This document shows positions 8,190 through 15,708 of a DNA stretch of 64,000 nucleotides, one piece after another; within the stretch, counting starts at the first letter, position 1; every line of letters starts with the position of its first letter. Source of the stretch: Granulicella pectinivorans (GTDB lineage Bacteria > Acidobacteriota > Terriglobia > Terriglobales > Acidobacteriaceae); the NCBI RefSeq assembly GCF_900114625.1, contig NZ_FOZL01000001.1, positions 4,340,001-4,404,000 on the forward strand, given 5' to 3'. The notes beneath the pieces were generated by a model. That model saw only the letters and a list, made by a program, of their open reading frames with translations. It had not been told where the DNA came from and searched no databases. The position numbers and the translations under genes were made by a program.

Positions 8190-8990
8190 TTAGAACCGAT
8201 CATACGCGTGGTTGTAGGCGGGCCTGGGCTGGGCGTGGATGAAGGCGGCGACGTCGTAGGAATCCTGCACGGAGAGGATGCCCTTGCGATTCTGGGGCAT
8301 GTTGTAGTGGATGAACGGCGCCATCTTCTCGATGGTGTTCATGCCAGCTCCGTCGTTGAAGGCGTTGGGTCCCCAGAGGGGCGGGAAAGGACGGCGGGTT
8401 CCCTCTCCGTTGGTTCCGTGGCAGCCGGCGCACTGGGAGGCGTAGATGCGGGCTCCGTGGATGGGGTCGGGGGTGAGGATGGGCAGGGGTTCGAGGCCGC
8501 GTCCGATGAATTTCGCCTCGGTGGTGTGGGGCTCGGAGAGGCGGTTGATGTAGGCGAGGAGGGCGCGCATCTCGGGGCCGTCGTGGGGGAGGGGCTGGCC
8601 GTTTTCGGAGCGAGTCATGCACTCCTGGATGCGTTCTTCGAGGGTGATCCTGCGGCCGTTGCGTTTGCTGTACCAGGGGAACGACGGGACGATGCCCACG
8701 ACGGGGGAGGCGTAGGGGGCGATGCCGCCCTGGAGATGACAGTTGGCGCAGGCGATGCGGCTCTGGGTATAGCGGGCGGCGTAGACGGGGGTCTCGTTGA
8801 AGAGGGCCTGTCCATAAGCGACGGTGGAGGGGGTCGGGGTGGGATGCCAGATGCGGGATTTGAGGGGGGCGGGCCAGATGTCGAGGCGGGAGAGAGCGGA
8901 GGGGGAGAGATGGGTGCCGATGAGGATGATCGCCGCGTAGACGGCCCCAGTACAGGCGATGATCGCGACGGTGAGAGAGGGCTTTCTCAT
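8190..8990 (-). CDS. Diheme cytochrome c, TsdA-like (thiosulfate dehydrogenase family)
   Basis: This 266-aa protein has an N-terminal membrane/signal segment (about 6-26) and two haem-binding sites, C81-C84-H85 and C187-C190-H191. Around them are TsdA-like stretches: PSFPWYSKRNGRRITLEER after haem 1, and PPLWGPNAFNDGAGM with NMP at 230-232 after haem 2. A cysteine (C124) follows the first haem histidine by 39 residues, a plausible counterpart of the axial cysteine of TsdA. TsdA joins two thiosulfates to tetrathionate in the periplasm. Related diheme cytochromes have other donors, so the substrate is tentative. Pairs with the DsrE-like gene 20 bp downstream. Confidence 0.75.
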   Translation of the reverse strand: MRKPSLTVAIIACTGAVYAAIILIGTHLSPSALSRLDIWPAPLKSRIWHPTPTPSTVAYGQALFNETPVYAARYTQSRIACANCHLQGGIAPYASPVVGIVPSFPWYSKRNGRRITLEERIQECMTRSENGQPLPHDGPEMRALLAYINRLSEPHTTEAKFIGRGLEPLPILTPDPIHGARIYASQCAGCHGTNGEGTRRPFPPLWGPNAFNDGAGMNTIEKMAPFIHYNMPQNRKGILSVQDSYDVAAFIHAQPRPAYNHAYDRF

Positions 8991-9046
8991 TGGGGGCTCT
9001 GAGAAAGGATATCGTATGGGTTTCCGGTGAGAGTTCGCGGCGAGGA

Positions 9047-9123
9047 CGAACCCACATGTCAGAAGCGAGACCCGTTCGACAAGCTCAGGGCAGGTTGTGG
9101 GGCACCCGATTTTGTGGCGGTTC
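9047..9123 (-). repeat. Intergenic repeat copy A, downstream of TIGR03435 gene
   Basis: This stretch shares blocks with a second copy at 10849-10907: a CCACAT..C-GAAGCGAGA block and a GTGGG-CACCCG-ATT-GTGGCGGTT block running right up to the stop codon. Here the two blocks are split by about 25 bp containing TTCGACAAGCTCAGGG, so the hairpin is imperfect. Both copies sit immediately after the stop codon of a minus-strand gene. Confidence 0.6.
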
Positions 9124-10719
9124 TTAGTTTTCGGTGGGGGTTTCGCTCATGCTGTCGATGACGAGGACGGGGTAGGGGCGTTTAGTCTTTTCGAGCTTGA
9201 GGCCAAGCTGGCGGTTGACGGCGTCGAAGATGGAGAGCGCTCCGCTTGGGTCGGCGCTGGACGCGTCGGCTCCGGCGGTGAGCTGAACCTTATCGGCGGA
9301 GCTGAAGCTGAGGGTGAAGTCGTAGGACCCTTTGAGGCCGGTGCTGTCGATGACGGGGTTGTAGATGTAGCCGTTGGCTACACGCTGGAGTTCGTCGCCG
9401 ATCTGGGCCATGGTCATGTTCTGGCAGGTGAGGAGGCGGTTCAAGATGGGGCTGGCGATGCGGGGATCCTTGCCATCCGGGCCGGGGCCCTCCTTGCACT
9501 TCGTACGCTCGGTGGGGTCAGTGGTCGGTTTGAGTTTGGGGCCGGCGGCGACGAGGGTGTAGGCAGTGACGGGGCGTTCTTCCATGTGGGTTTTCATCTG
9601 GAAGCGCTCGGTGAGCATGGCGCGGAGCATGGAGCGCAGGTCTTCGAAGTTGATGAGGGTTTGCCCGGCGAACTTGTCGACGCGGACGTTGGCGCCGGCC
9701 TTGGCGTTGATGTCGAACTTGGCGGTTTCGAGCCATTTGGGCGCGTTGACCAGGCTCTCCTTATTGTTGGGGTTGAGATCCCAGGCGAAGTTGACGAGGA
9801 ACATAAGCGGTAGAGCGTTGGCCTGGATCTGGCCTCCGGTGATGCGTCCAAAGGACTTTTCGTCGGGTGCGCTGGGCTTGATGGTCGCGACTTCGAAGGG
9901 CTGAGGAGGAGGCTCGGGAAGAGCTTCGGCGATGTTGGCGGGGTTGGGGGTGGGGATCTTCTCGACGCTCTGGACGAGGAAGACGGGACGCGGAGCGGTC
10001 TTGAGGTCGAGCTTGAGACCAAGCTGCTTGTCGACCGCGTCGAAGAGGGTGATGCCGTCTTTGCCGGCCTTTCCGAGATCGCCCTTCCAGGTCCAACTGA
10101 GGGTGAAGTCGTAGTTGCCTTTGAGGCCGGTGCCGTCGACTACGGGGTTATCGCCGAAGTAGCCGCCAGAGAAGTTGCGGAGGATGTGGGCGAACTCAGG
10201 CATCGCCACGCCCTTGCAGATGACGACGATGGGTGGGACGGTCCCGGCGGGGGAATTTTGGGGTGGGGGCTGGGGGACGCAGGAGCCGTCGCCGGTAGAT
10301 TCGGACTCGGTCATTTTGGATTTTGCCACCGAGAGAACATAGGCTGGCATGGGAGCGGTCGCGTTCTTAACGACCAAGTGGAAGCGGTCGGCGAGTAGGG
10401 CGCGCAGCATGGGCTTGACGTCGTCGGGTTTGGTGCCATCGGGGACCTTCGCGCGGATGTCGAAGCGGTCGAGCTCCAGCCAGGGTGGACCGCCCTGCAC
10501 GTTGTTGTTGTCGACCCCGTAGGCGGTGGCGACGAGATCGAGCATGGTGGCCTGGGTGAGGAAGTAGCGATCGCCCTGGATCGAGTTGCCGTGCATGAAG
10601 GGCTGGGTGGTGTAGGGGCTGGGATGGACGTCGGCGATGACGAAGGTCTTCGCGGTCTGCGCCAGGGAAGAGGCGGCGAGGATGGCGAAGAGAGACAACG
10701 ACGCGAATGCACGCTTCAT
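9124..10719 (-). CDS. Secreted protein with two TIGR03435 domains
   Basis: This 531-aa protein has a signal peptide (1-20) and two tandem copies of the domain known as TIGR03435, a family strongly enriched in Acidobacteria. Copy 1 (about 30-255) and copy 2 (about 280-525) share a PPWLELDRFDIRAK / APKWLETAKFDINAK element, a following LRALLADRFHL / LRAMLTERFQM element, a YDFTLSW / YDFTLSF strand, and a closing LFDAV-x-KQLGLKL / IFDAVNRQLGLKL helix. No enzymatic motif is seen and the role is unknown. Most family members carry one copy, so this is an internal duplication. Start ATG at 10719 with GAGG 6 bp upstream. Monocistronic. Confidence 0.85.
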   Translation of the reverse strand: MKRAFASLSLFAILAASSLAQTAKTFVIADVHPSPYTTQPFMHGNSIQGDRYFLTQATMLDLVATAYGVDNNNVQGGPPWLELDRFDIRAKVPDGTKPDDVKPMLRALLADRFHLVVKNATAPMPAYVLSVAKSKMTESESTGDGSCVPQPPPQNSPAGTVPPIVVICKGVAMPEFAHILRNFSGGYFGDNPVVDGTGLKGNYDFTLSWTWKGDLGKAGKDGITLFDAVDKQLGLKLDLKTAPRPVFLVQSVEKIPTPNPANIAEALPEPPPQPFEVATIKPSAPDEKSFGRITGGQIQANALPLMFLVNFAWDLNPNNKESLVNAPKWLETAKFDINAKAGANVRVDKFAGQTLINFEDLRSMLRAMLTERFQMKTHMEERPVTAYTLVAAGPKLKPTTDPTERTKCKEGPGPDGKDPRIASPILNRLLTCQNMTMAQIGDELQRVANGYIYNPVIDSTGLKGSYDFTLSFSSADKVQLTAGADASSADPSGALSIFDAVNRQLGLKLEKTKRPYPVLVIDSMSETPTEN

Positions 10720-10848
10720 GACGACCTCAAGAGGAGAGCAAAGACCCTATTGCCGAATACTACATAGGTTAACGTTCGACGGGAAGAGTGGTTAACGCTT
10801 GTACGATAAAAATTTCGCGATGGGAGTTGAGTGCCCGTAAAAAGATTC

Positions 10849-10907
10849 GGGGGCGCGGGGTGCCCACATCTCGGAAGCGAGATGTGGGCACCCGGATTCG
10901 TGGCGGT
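10849..10907 (-). repeat. Intergenic repeat copy B with perfect hairpin, after lysA
   Basis: A perfect 16-bp inverted repeat (arms 10858-10873 and 10878-10893, loop GAAG) lies 15 bp beyond the lysA stop. Its flank matches repeat copy A at 9047-9123. There is no downstream T-tract, so it is more like a REP-type palindrome or RNA-stabilising stem than a classic terminator, although it could stop transcription between lysA and the TIGR03435 gene. Confidence 0.75.
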
Positions 10908-12173
10908 TTATAGCTCCGGGGCGAGGAGGTCGCGCATGGTTTCGCGACGGCGGATGAGCCGGGCCTCCGGACCTTCGACGAGGATCTCGGCGGGGCGCAT
11001 GCGGGTGTTGTAGTTGGAGCTGAGGGTCATGCCGTAGGCTCCGGCGTCGAGGATCGCGACGAGGTCGCTTTCCTTGACCTTTGCCAACTTGCGGTCGCGG
11101 GCGAAGAAGTCGCCGGACTCGCAGACCGGACCTACGATGTCAACCGGGGCGGTTGCGGCGGAGGCCGATGGCTGCCTGACGGGGACGATCTCGTGATGGG
11201 CCTGGTAGAGCGAGGGGCGGATGAGATCGTTCATGCCGGCGTCGGTGATGACGAAGGTCTTGTCGCCGTTTTTCTTGACGACGAGGACCTTGGTGAGCAG
11301 GGCTCCGGCCTGGGCTACGAGGAAGCGACCGGGCTCAAGAAGGAGGTGGGCCGGCTCGTCGGCCAGCGCCTTTTCCAAGGCCTTGGCATACTTGGCTACC
11401 TGCGCGGCGGCGTCGAAGCTCCCGGTGCCGTAGTCGATGCCTAGACCGCCACCGGCGTCGACGTACTGGATGTCGTGACCGTCTTTGCGAAGCTCGGCGA
11501 CCAAGGCGAGAACGCGCTCGAGGGCGGCCTGGAAGGGCTCGACCGAGCGGATCTGCGAGCCGATGTGAACGCTGACGCCGACGGCATCGAGCCACTTCGA
11601 CTTGAGGGTCTTTTTGTAGATACGGCGAGCCTCGGTGATGGCGATGCCGAACTTGTGGGCGCTCAGGCCGGTGGAGATGTACGGGTGCGTCTCGGCAAAG
11701 ACATCGGGATTGACGCGGAGGGCGAAGCGGGCGGTCTTGCCGAGGGCTTCGGCGCGGGCGGCGAGGAGGCCGAGTTCGGCCTCGGACTCGACGTTGAACA
11801 TGAGGATGCCGGCTTTGAGGGCGACATCGATCTCTTCGACCTGCTTGCCGACGCCGGAGAAGACGACGCGCTTGAGGGCGGGCTTGTGGGCCTTGCGGAC
11901 GCGTTCGAGCTCGCCGCCGGAGACGATGTCGAAGCCAGCACCGGCCTCGCCGAGAAGACGCAGGATGGCGATGGATGAGTTGGCCTTGACGGCGTAGCAG
12001 ATGGTCGAGGGACGGCCCCAGAAGGCTTCCTGAAAGAGGCCGAGGCGGTAGAGGATCTGGTCGGCGGAGTAGACGTAGAGTGGGGTGCCGTACTCTTCCG
12101 CCAGTTGGGTGAGGTCGACCTCGCCGCAGACAAGACGGCGCTTCTGATAGACAAACGGACGTGATTCGATCAA
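10908..12173 (-). CDS. lysA: Diaminopimelate decarboxylase
   Basis: This 421-aa PLP enzyme makes L-lysine from meso-diaminopimelate. Visible features are the PLP-lysine region CYAVKANSS, the VSGGELERV segment, HIGSQI, DAGGGLGIDYG (phosphate-binding glycine loop), LEPGRFLVA and the second active-site cysteine region PVCESGDFFARDR. The start is TTG at 12173: its last two bases overlap the upstream pspC stop as TTGA, a typical translational-coupling junction. The longer frame to 12317 lies inside pspC and lacks family similarity. The only lysine gene in the window. Confidence 0.95.
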   Translation of the reverse strand: MIESRPFVYQKRRLVCGEVDLTQLAEEYGTPLYVYSADQILYRLGLFQEAFWGRPSTICYAVKANSSIAILRLLGEAGAGFDIVSGGELERVRKAHKPALKRVVFSGVGKQVEEIDVALKAGILMFNVESEAELGLLAARAEALGKTARFALRVNPDVFAETHPYISTGLSAHKFGIAITEARRIYKKTLKSKWLDAVGVSVHIGSQIRSVEPFQAALERVLALVAELRKDGHDIQYVDAGGGLGIDYGTGSFDAAAQVAKYAKALEKALADEPAHLLLEPGRFLVAQAGALLTKVLVVKKNGDKTFVITDAGMNDLIRPSLYQAHHEIVPVRQPSASAATAPVDIVGPVCESGDFFARDRKLAKVKESDLVAILDAGAYGMTLSSNYNTRMRPAEILVEGPEARLIRRRETMRDLLAPEL

Positions 12174-12460
12174 GACTTTGTTGCCCTCGCATCTGCGGGT
12201 AGAGCGTATTGGCCTTCGGGGATGATGACCCAGGCGGCTGCGTAGGCGAGGATGAGGAAGCCGCTGGACGCTACGGTGAAGACCGCGACGAGGATACGGA
12301 GGGTCGCCAGGTCCCATCCGAAGTACTGGGCGATACCGGAGCAGACACCAGCGATGACGCGCGGGTGGCGGGGGCGGAGAATCTTCCCGGTCCCCTTCGG
12401 CTTCGTGGTGAAGATACGTTCGGTCTCGGCGATGAATTGTGGGACCCAGTGGAAAGGCAT
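12170..12460 (-). CDS. PspC-domain small membrane protein
   Basis: This 96-aa protein has a soluble N-terminal third, then the PspC signature: RPRHPRVIAGVCSGIAQYFG followed by DLATLRILVAVF and a membrane helix ending AAAWVIIPE. ATG at 12460 has GGAGG 6 bp upstream, better than the TTG at 12472. PspC domains sit in the inner membrane and in enterobacteria help sense envelope stress; here no pspA or pspB is near. It is coupled to lysA by a TTGA overlap, an association with no obvious functional reason. Confidence 0.88.
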   Translation of the reverse strand: MPFHWVPQFIAETERIFTTKPKGTGKILRPRHPRVIAGVCSGIAQYFGWDLATLRILVAVFTVASSGFLILAYAAAWVIIPEGQYALPADARATKS

Positions 12461-12488
12461 GGTTTCCTCCAAGTTGATTGTAAATCGC

Positions 12489-13712
12489 TTACTTCCCGGT
12501 ATAGGGGGTTTTGAGGTACTTGCGGGCGGCGTCGGCCTGGGTCTGGTCCTCGCCGGGGCCGGCTGCGAGCTTGTATTGCTTGATGGCTTCGTCGCGACGG
12601 TGGAGGAGATCGAGCATCATGCCGGCGTTCATCTGGGCGCGCTTGCGGAGCCAGTCGCTGCAGTTGGGCTGGTTGGCGGCGAGGAGATAGTTTTCGGCGG
12701 CGTCCTGGATGAGGTTCTGTCCGCGCTGCGTGTCGGCCAGGCCGAAGTAGGCCATCTGGAGGCGTGGGTCAGTGAAGTAGCCGGGCTTCTTGGCATCCTC
12801 GATCACGGCCTTGTAGACGTCGATGGCCTTAGGACCGATGCCCTCGTCCTTGGAAAGATTGGCCTCTTCGAGGCGGAAGAGGTAGTCGTGCGGGAACTCG
12901 ACGGCGAGGCCGTGCTGGACGGCGAGGGCTTCAGGATAGCGGGCGTCGTGGCGGAGGAAGAGCGAGAGCGTGGTGCGGGACTCGACGCGGGTGACCACGC
13001 CATGCGCGGCGGAATCCCTGAGCAGCTCGATTCCCTTCTCCTTGTTGCCGCCTACGCCTACGATGCCAACGACCAGACGCACGAAGCGGGGAAGGCTGGC
13101 GACGGCGAACTGCTGGATGCCGATGGCCATTTTGGCGTCCGCGTACTGGGGGTCGATCTTGAGGGCCTGCTCGCTGTCTCCGCGTGCCGCGTAGCCCTGG
13201 CGAGCCGCCGAGGCGTAGCTGTGGTCGGCGAGGGTGATGAAGGCAGCGTGCAGTCCACGAGCATAGCCGCGCGCGAAGAAAGCGTTCTTATCCTGGTTGT
13301 TGGCCTTGGTGCGCGCGTCGCTGAGGGTGATGACAGAGTTCGTCAGCGATTCGATGCGGTCGCGCGTGGCCTGCGGGATGGAGACGGTGCGTTTGCTGGT
13401 GAGGAACGAATCGTGCGCGTAGTAGGTGGTGTCGAGGAGGTCCTGATGGTAGAGCTCGCGGAAGATAGTGACCATGAGCAGGTAGTTGTAGGCCATGGGC
13501 TCGTTGGGGTGAGCCTTCTGGACGACCTCGAAGCGGGAGAGAGCGCCGTCGTAGTCGAGGTTGTAGAAGTGCTCGTATGCGTCCCGCACCTGGGGGTCGA
13601 GATTGAGGGGATCGGTGTGGGCGACCTCCGGCTTCTGCGCGCATGCACAGACCGTCCCGAGGCACAGCATCCCTATCGTGCAACGAACCGCGCGTGCCAG
13701 ACCGCTCATCAT
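12489..13712 (-). CDS. TPR-type lipoprotein, unknown function
   Basis: This 407-aa protein starts at a double ATG (13712/13709) and has a signal sequence with a lipobox-like cluster around cysteines at about 19-24, so it is probably a lipoprotein. The mature part is almost all alpha-helical. Tetratricopeptide-like helices are recognisable, for example AYEHFYNLDYDGALSRFE near the start and RDEAIKQYKLAAG near the end. Such proteins are assembly or interaction scaffolds; no enzyme motif is seen. It lies 28 bp upstream of pspC on the same strand, so pspC-lysA may be transcribed with it. Confidence 0.75.
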   Translation of the reverse strand: MMSGLARAVRCTIGMLCLGTVCACAQKPEVAHTDPLNLDPQVRDAYEHFYNLDYDGALSRFEVVQKAHPNEPMAYNYLLMVTIFRELYHQDLLDTTYYAHDSFLTSKRTVSIPQATRDRIESLTNSVITLSDARTKANNQDKNAFFARGYARGLHAAFITLADHSYASAARQGYAARGDSEQALKIDPQYADAKMAIGIQQFAVASLPRFVRLVVGIVGVGGNKEKGIELLRDSAAHGVVTRVESRTTLSLFLRHDARYPEALAVQHGLAVEFPHDYLFRLEEANLSKDEGIGPKAIDVYKAVIEDAKKPGYFTDPRLQMAYFGLADTQRGQNLIQDAAENYLLAANQPNCSDWLRKRAQMNAGMMLDLLHRRDEAIKQYKLAAGPGEDQTQADAARKYLKTPYTGK

Positions 13713-13880
13713 GCCCTTAGTATCCTCTGATGGTTTCAAAAACCGTTCCGCGGGCGAGGCCCACAAAGACTATATCCTTTTGACGTGTCCTCTTCGGACT
13801 CCGCATGCAAATCGACTGAATCGTTTTCATCCACTCATCTGGGTCCAAATCCGAGTATTTCCCAGGAGCGATCAACCGTT

Positions 13881-14327
13881 ATGACCAAGCTTGAACTGCT
13901 GCAACTGCTCGTTGGCCAGGCTCGCGCCAACGGGTTCGAGTTCCGTAAGTGGTACCTCACCCGACTCGGCCTGCCGTGGTCGAACCCGCAGAACGCCCTG
14001 AAGACGCTCTCGGAGGAGCGGCGCTACTATGTGCTTCTGTTTTCTCATGAGTTCGCCCAACACTTTTGGAAGGCTGGCCAGCAGATTACATTCCAGGTTC
14101 CGACCCAGACCTTCCAGAGGCGCAAGGCCGATGGGACGATCGGTACCGTTACTCGCAAGGGCTATACGCGGCGAACAGCGCGGGACGATGTTTGGCGCTA
14201 TCACCTGCGTGAGCTGGCCGTTGCCGAGGAGCCGCTGCGCTACATGAGGCGGTATCTGCGGGTGGTGGACGACCATCCGGAGGATCCAGCGCAACCGGGG
14301 GGCGGGCTGGAGGAGAGCCGGTCGTAA
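13881..14327 (+). CDS. Conserved-looking hypothetical protein
   Basis: This 148-aa soluble protein begins MTKLELLQLLVGQARANG at the ATG at 13881, with AGGAGCG 12 bp upstream. The in-frame extension to 13785 has no good ribosome-binding site. It is basic and rich in Arg/Trp/Tyr in the middle (FRKWYLTRLGLPWSNPQNAL, RRTARDDVWRYHLREL), compatible with a nucleic-acid-binding role, but there is no recognised domain. It is divergent from the TPR lipoprotein and convergent with the DinB gene, ending 2 bp from it. Function unknown. Confidence 0.65.
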   Translation: MTKLELLQLLVGQARANGFEFRKWYLTRLGLPWSNPQNALKTLSEERRYYVLLFSHEFAQHFWKAGQQITFQVPTQTFQRRKADGTIGTVTRKGYTRRTARDDVWRYHLRELAVAEEPLRYMRRYLRVVDDHPEDPAQPGGGLEESRS

Positions 14328-14329
14328 GC

Positions 14330-14857
14330 TTAGATCTGGAAGACGCGGCGGGTAGCGAGAATCTGCCGGAGATGATGTTCGCCGTGGACGAAGTGGAAGA
14401 ATCGCCATTGGTAGACGCTCATGGGGCCGAGGATGGCGTGGCTTACCGAGCGCTTCTTGAGGCCGAAGAGTTGCTCGGCCTGGGTCATTGCGGCATCCAT
14501 GGGGAAGAGCACCTCCGCGATGCGGGCGTTGAGCTCGATGGCCGAGAGAGGACGCACGGTGGGGTCGGGGGGCATGACCCTCTCCGGAGCGAGGCGGCCC
14601 TTGGGGAAGATGCCGAGGGTCGTCACGACGAACTGCGCGGCCCTCTGCTGCAGGGAGGCGCTGGCTTGTGTGGGTGTTCCCTTCTGCACGCGCGTCTCGA
14701 AGGTGGCTGCGGTGGACTCATGGGTGAGGAGGAGATGCTCGACGATCTGCTGGATGCTCCAGGCCTCCGGCGACCGGCGCATCTGGGTCTGCTCCGCGGT
14801 GAGGCCGCTGAGCCCATCCGATAGTTCTCGCTGGAGTTTTCGCAGAACTTCATGCAT
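14330..14857 (-). CDS. DinB-family protein
   Basis: This 175-aa protein has the four-helix DinB/DUF664 pattern: an early WSIQQIVEHLLLTHE helix with the first metal-ligand histidine and a late HFVHGEHHLRQILA helix with the others. DinB-like proteins are cytoplasmic and metal-binding; some are thiol-dependent S-transferases (bacillithiol or mycothiol), but most have no known substrate. The gene is convergent with the preceding plus-strand gene with only 2 bp between stops and is probably monocistronic. Confidence 0.82.
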   Translation of the reverse strand: MHEVLRKLQRELSDGLSGLTAEQTQMRRSPEAWSIQQIVEHLLLTHESTAATFETRVQKGTPTQASASLQQRAAQFVVTTLGIFPKGRLAPERVMPPDPTVRPLSAIELNARIAEVLFPMDAAMTQAEQLFGLKKRSVSHAILGPMSVYQWRFFHFVHGEHHLRQILATRRVFQI

Positions 14858-14922
14858 CCCGGGAGGTTACAGCATCCGGAGCATCTCCGTCAGCCAAAAT
14901 CCACGCTGGTATCCTGAGCCTT

Positions 14923-15117
14923 ATGTCGTCTTTCTATTGGTGGAGCGTTGTAGGTTTTTTTCTCGGATTCGTCTTCGGGGTCGGCTGCGCGCTCGCCGTG
15001 ATGTACTCGATCTATGCCGGAGGGTATCGGGCGGCTCTGAAGGACGTCCAACTGCCGGTGCAGCCAGAGAGGTTGAAGAAGGCTCTGCGGGACATTCAGC
15101 CTTCGGGCAAGGCTTAG
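14923..15117 (+). CDS. Small single-helix membrane protein
   Basis: This 64-aa protein has one strong membrane helix (about 6-30, Gly/Phe/Val-rich) and a short basic cytoplasmic tail containing PVQPERLKKALRDIQ. The codon pattern is like neighbouring genes. Its stop overlaps the stop of the convergent DUF421 gene by 4 bp. There is no clear Shine-Dalgarno. No family is recognised; it may be real because the hydrophobic segment and basic tail are coherent, but proof is lacking. Confidence 0.5.
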   Translation: MSSFYWWSVVGFFLGFVFGVGCALAVMYSIYAGGYRAALKDVQLPVQPERLKKALRDIQPSGKA

Positions 15118-15692
15118 CCGGAACGGGCGGTGAGTTCGGCCCGCAACGCCTTGACCTCGCGGGTGAGGGTGTCCACGGCGCGCATGAGCTCGGCACGCTC
15201 GGCATCCTGGACCGAAGGGGTCCGGGCCTCGACGTAGAAGTTTCCGTTCGGTTCGAGCACGCAGCGCTCCACATCCTCGATACGGCCGATGCCCTGCTTG
15301 TGCAGGACCTCCATCATCTCGAGCTCGGTCATCGTCTCCTTGCGCATGGCCTCGCGGTCGAGAACGCCGTTGCGGATGAGCACAGTCTCCGAACCCTCCA
15401 GCGCCTGATTCAGCTTCGGCATCTTGAAGAGCACGCGCATGAGGACCCAGTTCACGGCCAGAAGGGCGAAGGCACCGATGATGCCGCCGGAGACCGAGTT
15501 GTCGTCGCCGATGATCGCGTTCTGCACGGTGTTCGAGAGGCTGAGCAGGACGACGAGGTCGAAGGGGTTGAGTTGCGCCAGCTCGCGCTTGCCGAACAGG
15601 CGCAGGAAGACGATGAGGCAGAGGTAGACGATGATCGGCCGGATGATCTTCTCAAGGATCGGCAGATGCAGATGGAACATACTCTCGAACAA
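15114..15692 (-). CDS. DUF421 (YetF-type) membrane protein
   Basis: This 192-aa protein has three N-terminal membrane helices (about 12-85) and then the DUF421 cytosolic domain, with the conserved FLRLFGKRELAQLNPFDLV and LLSLSNTVQNAI segments and an ALEGSETVLIRNG strand. The start is TTG at 15692, supported by GGAG 6 bp upstream; ATG at 15680 is the alternative. The C-terminal 30 residues form a likely coiled coil. DUF421 proteins are inner-membrane proteins of poorly known function. It follows galE by 16 bp and may be its operon partner. Confidence 0.9.
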   Translation of the reverse strand: MFESMFHLHLPILEKIIRPIIVYLCLIVFLRLFGKRELAQLNPFDLVVLLSLSNTVQNAIIGDDNSVSGGIIGAFALLAVNWVLMRVLFKMPKLNQALEGSETVLIRNGVLDREAMRKETMTELEMMEVLHKQGIGRIEDVERCVLEPNGNFYVEARTPSVQDAERAELMRAVDTLTREVKALRAELTARSG

Positions 15693-15708
15693 GGCGAACT
15701 CCGTCTAA

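Noticed and set aside
12252..13730. 492-codon plus-strand open frame
   Set aside because: Antisense to the pspC and TPR lipoprotein genes; composition is skewed and no domain is recognisable.
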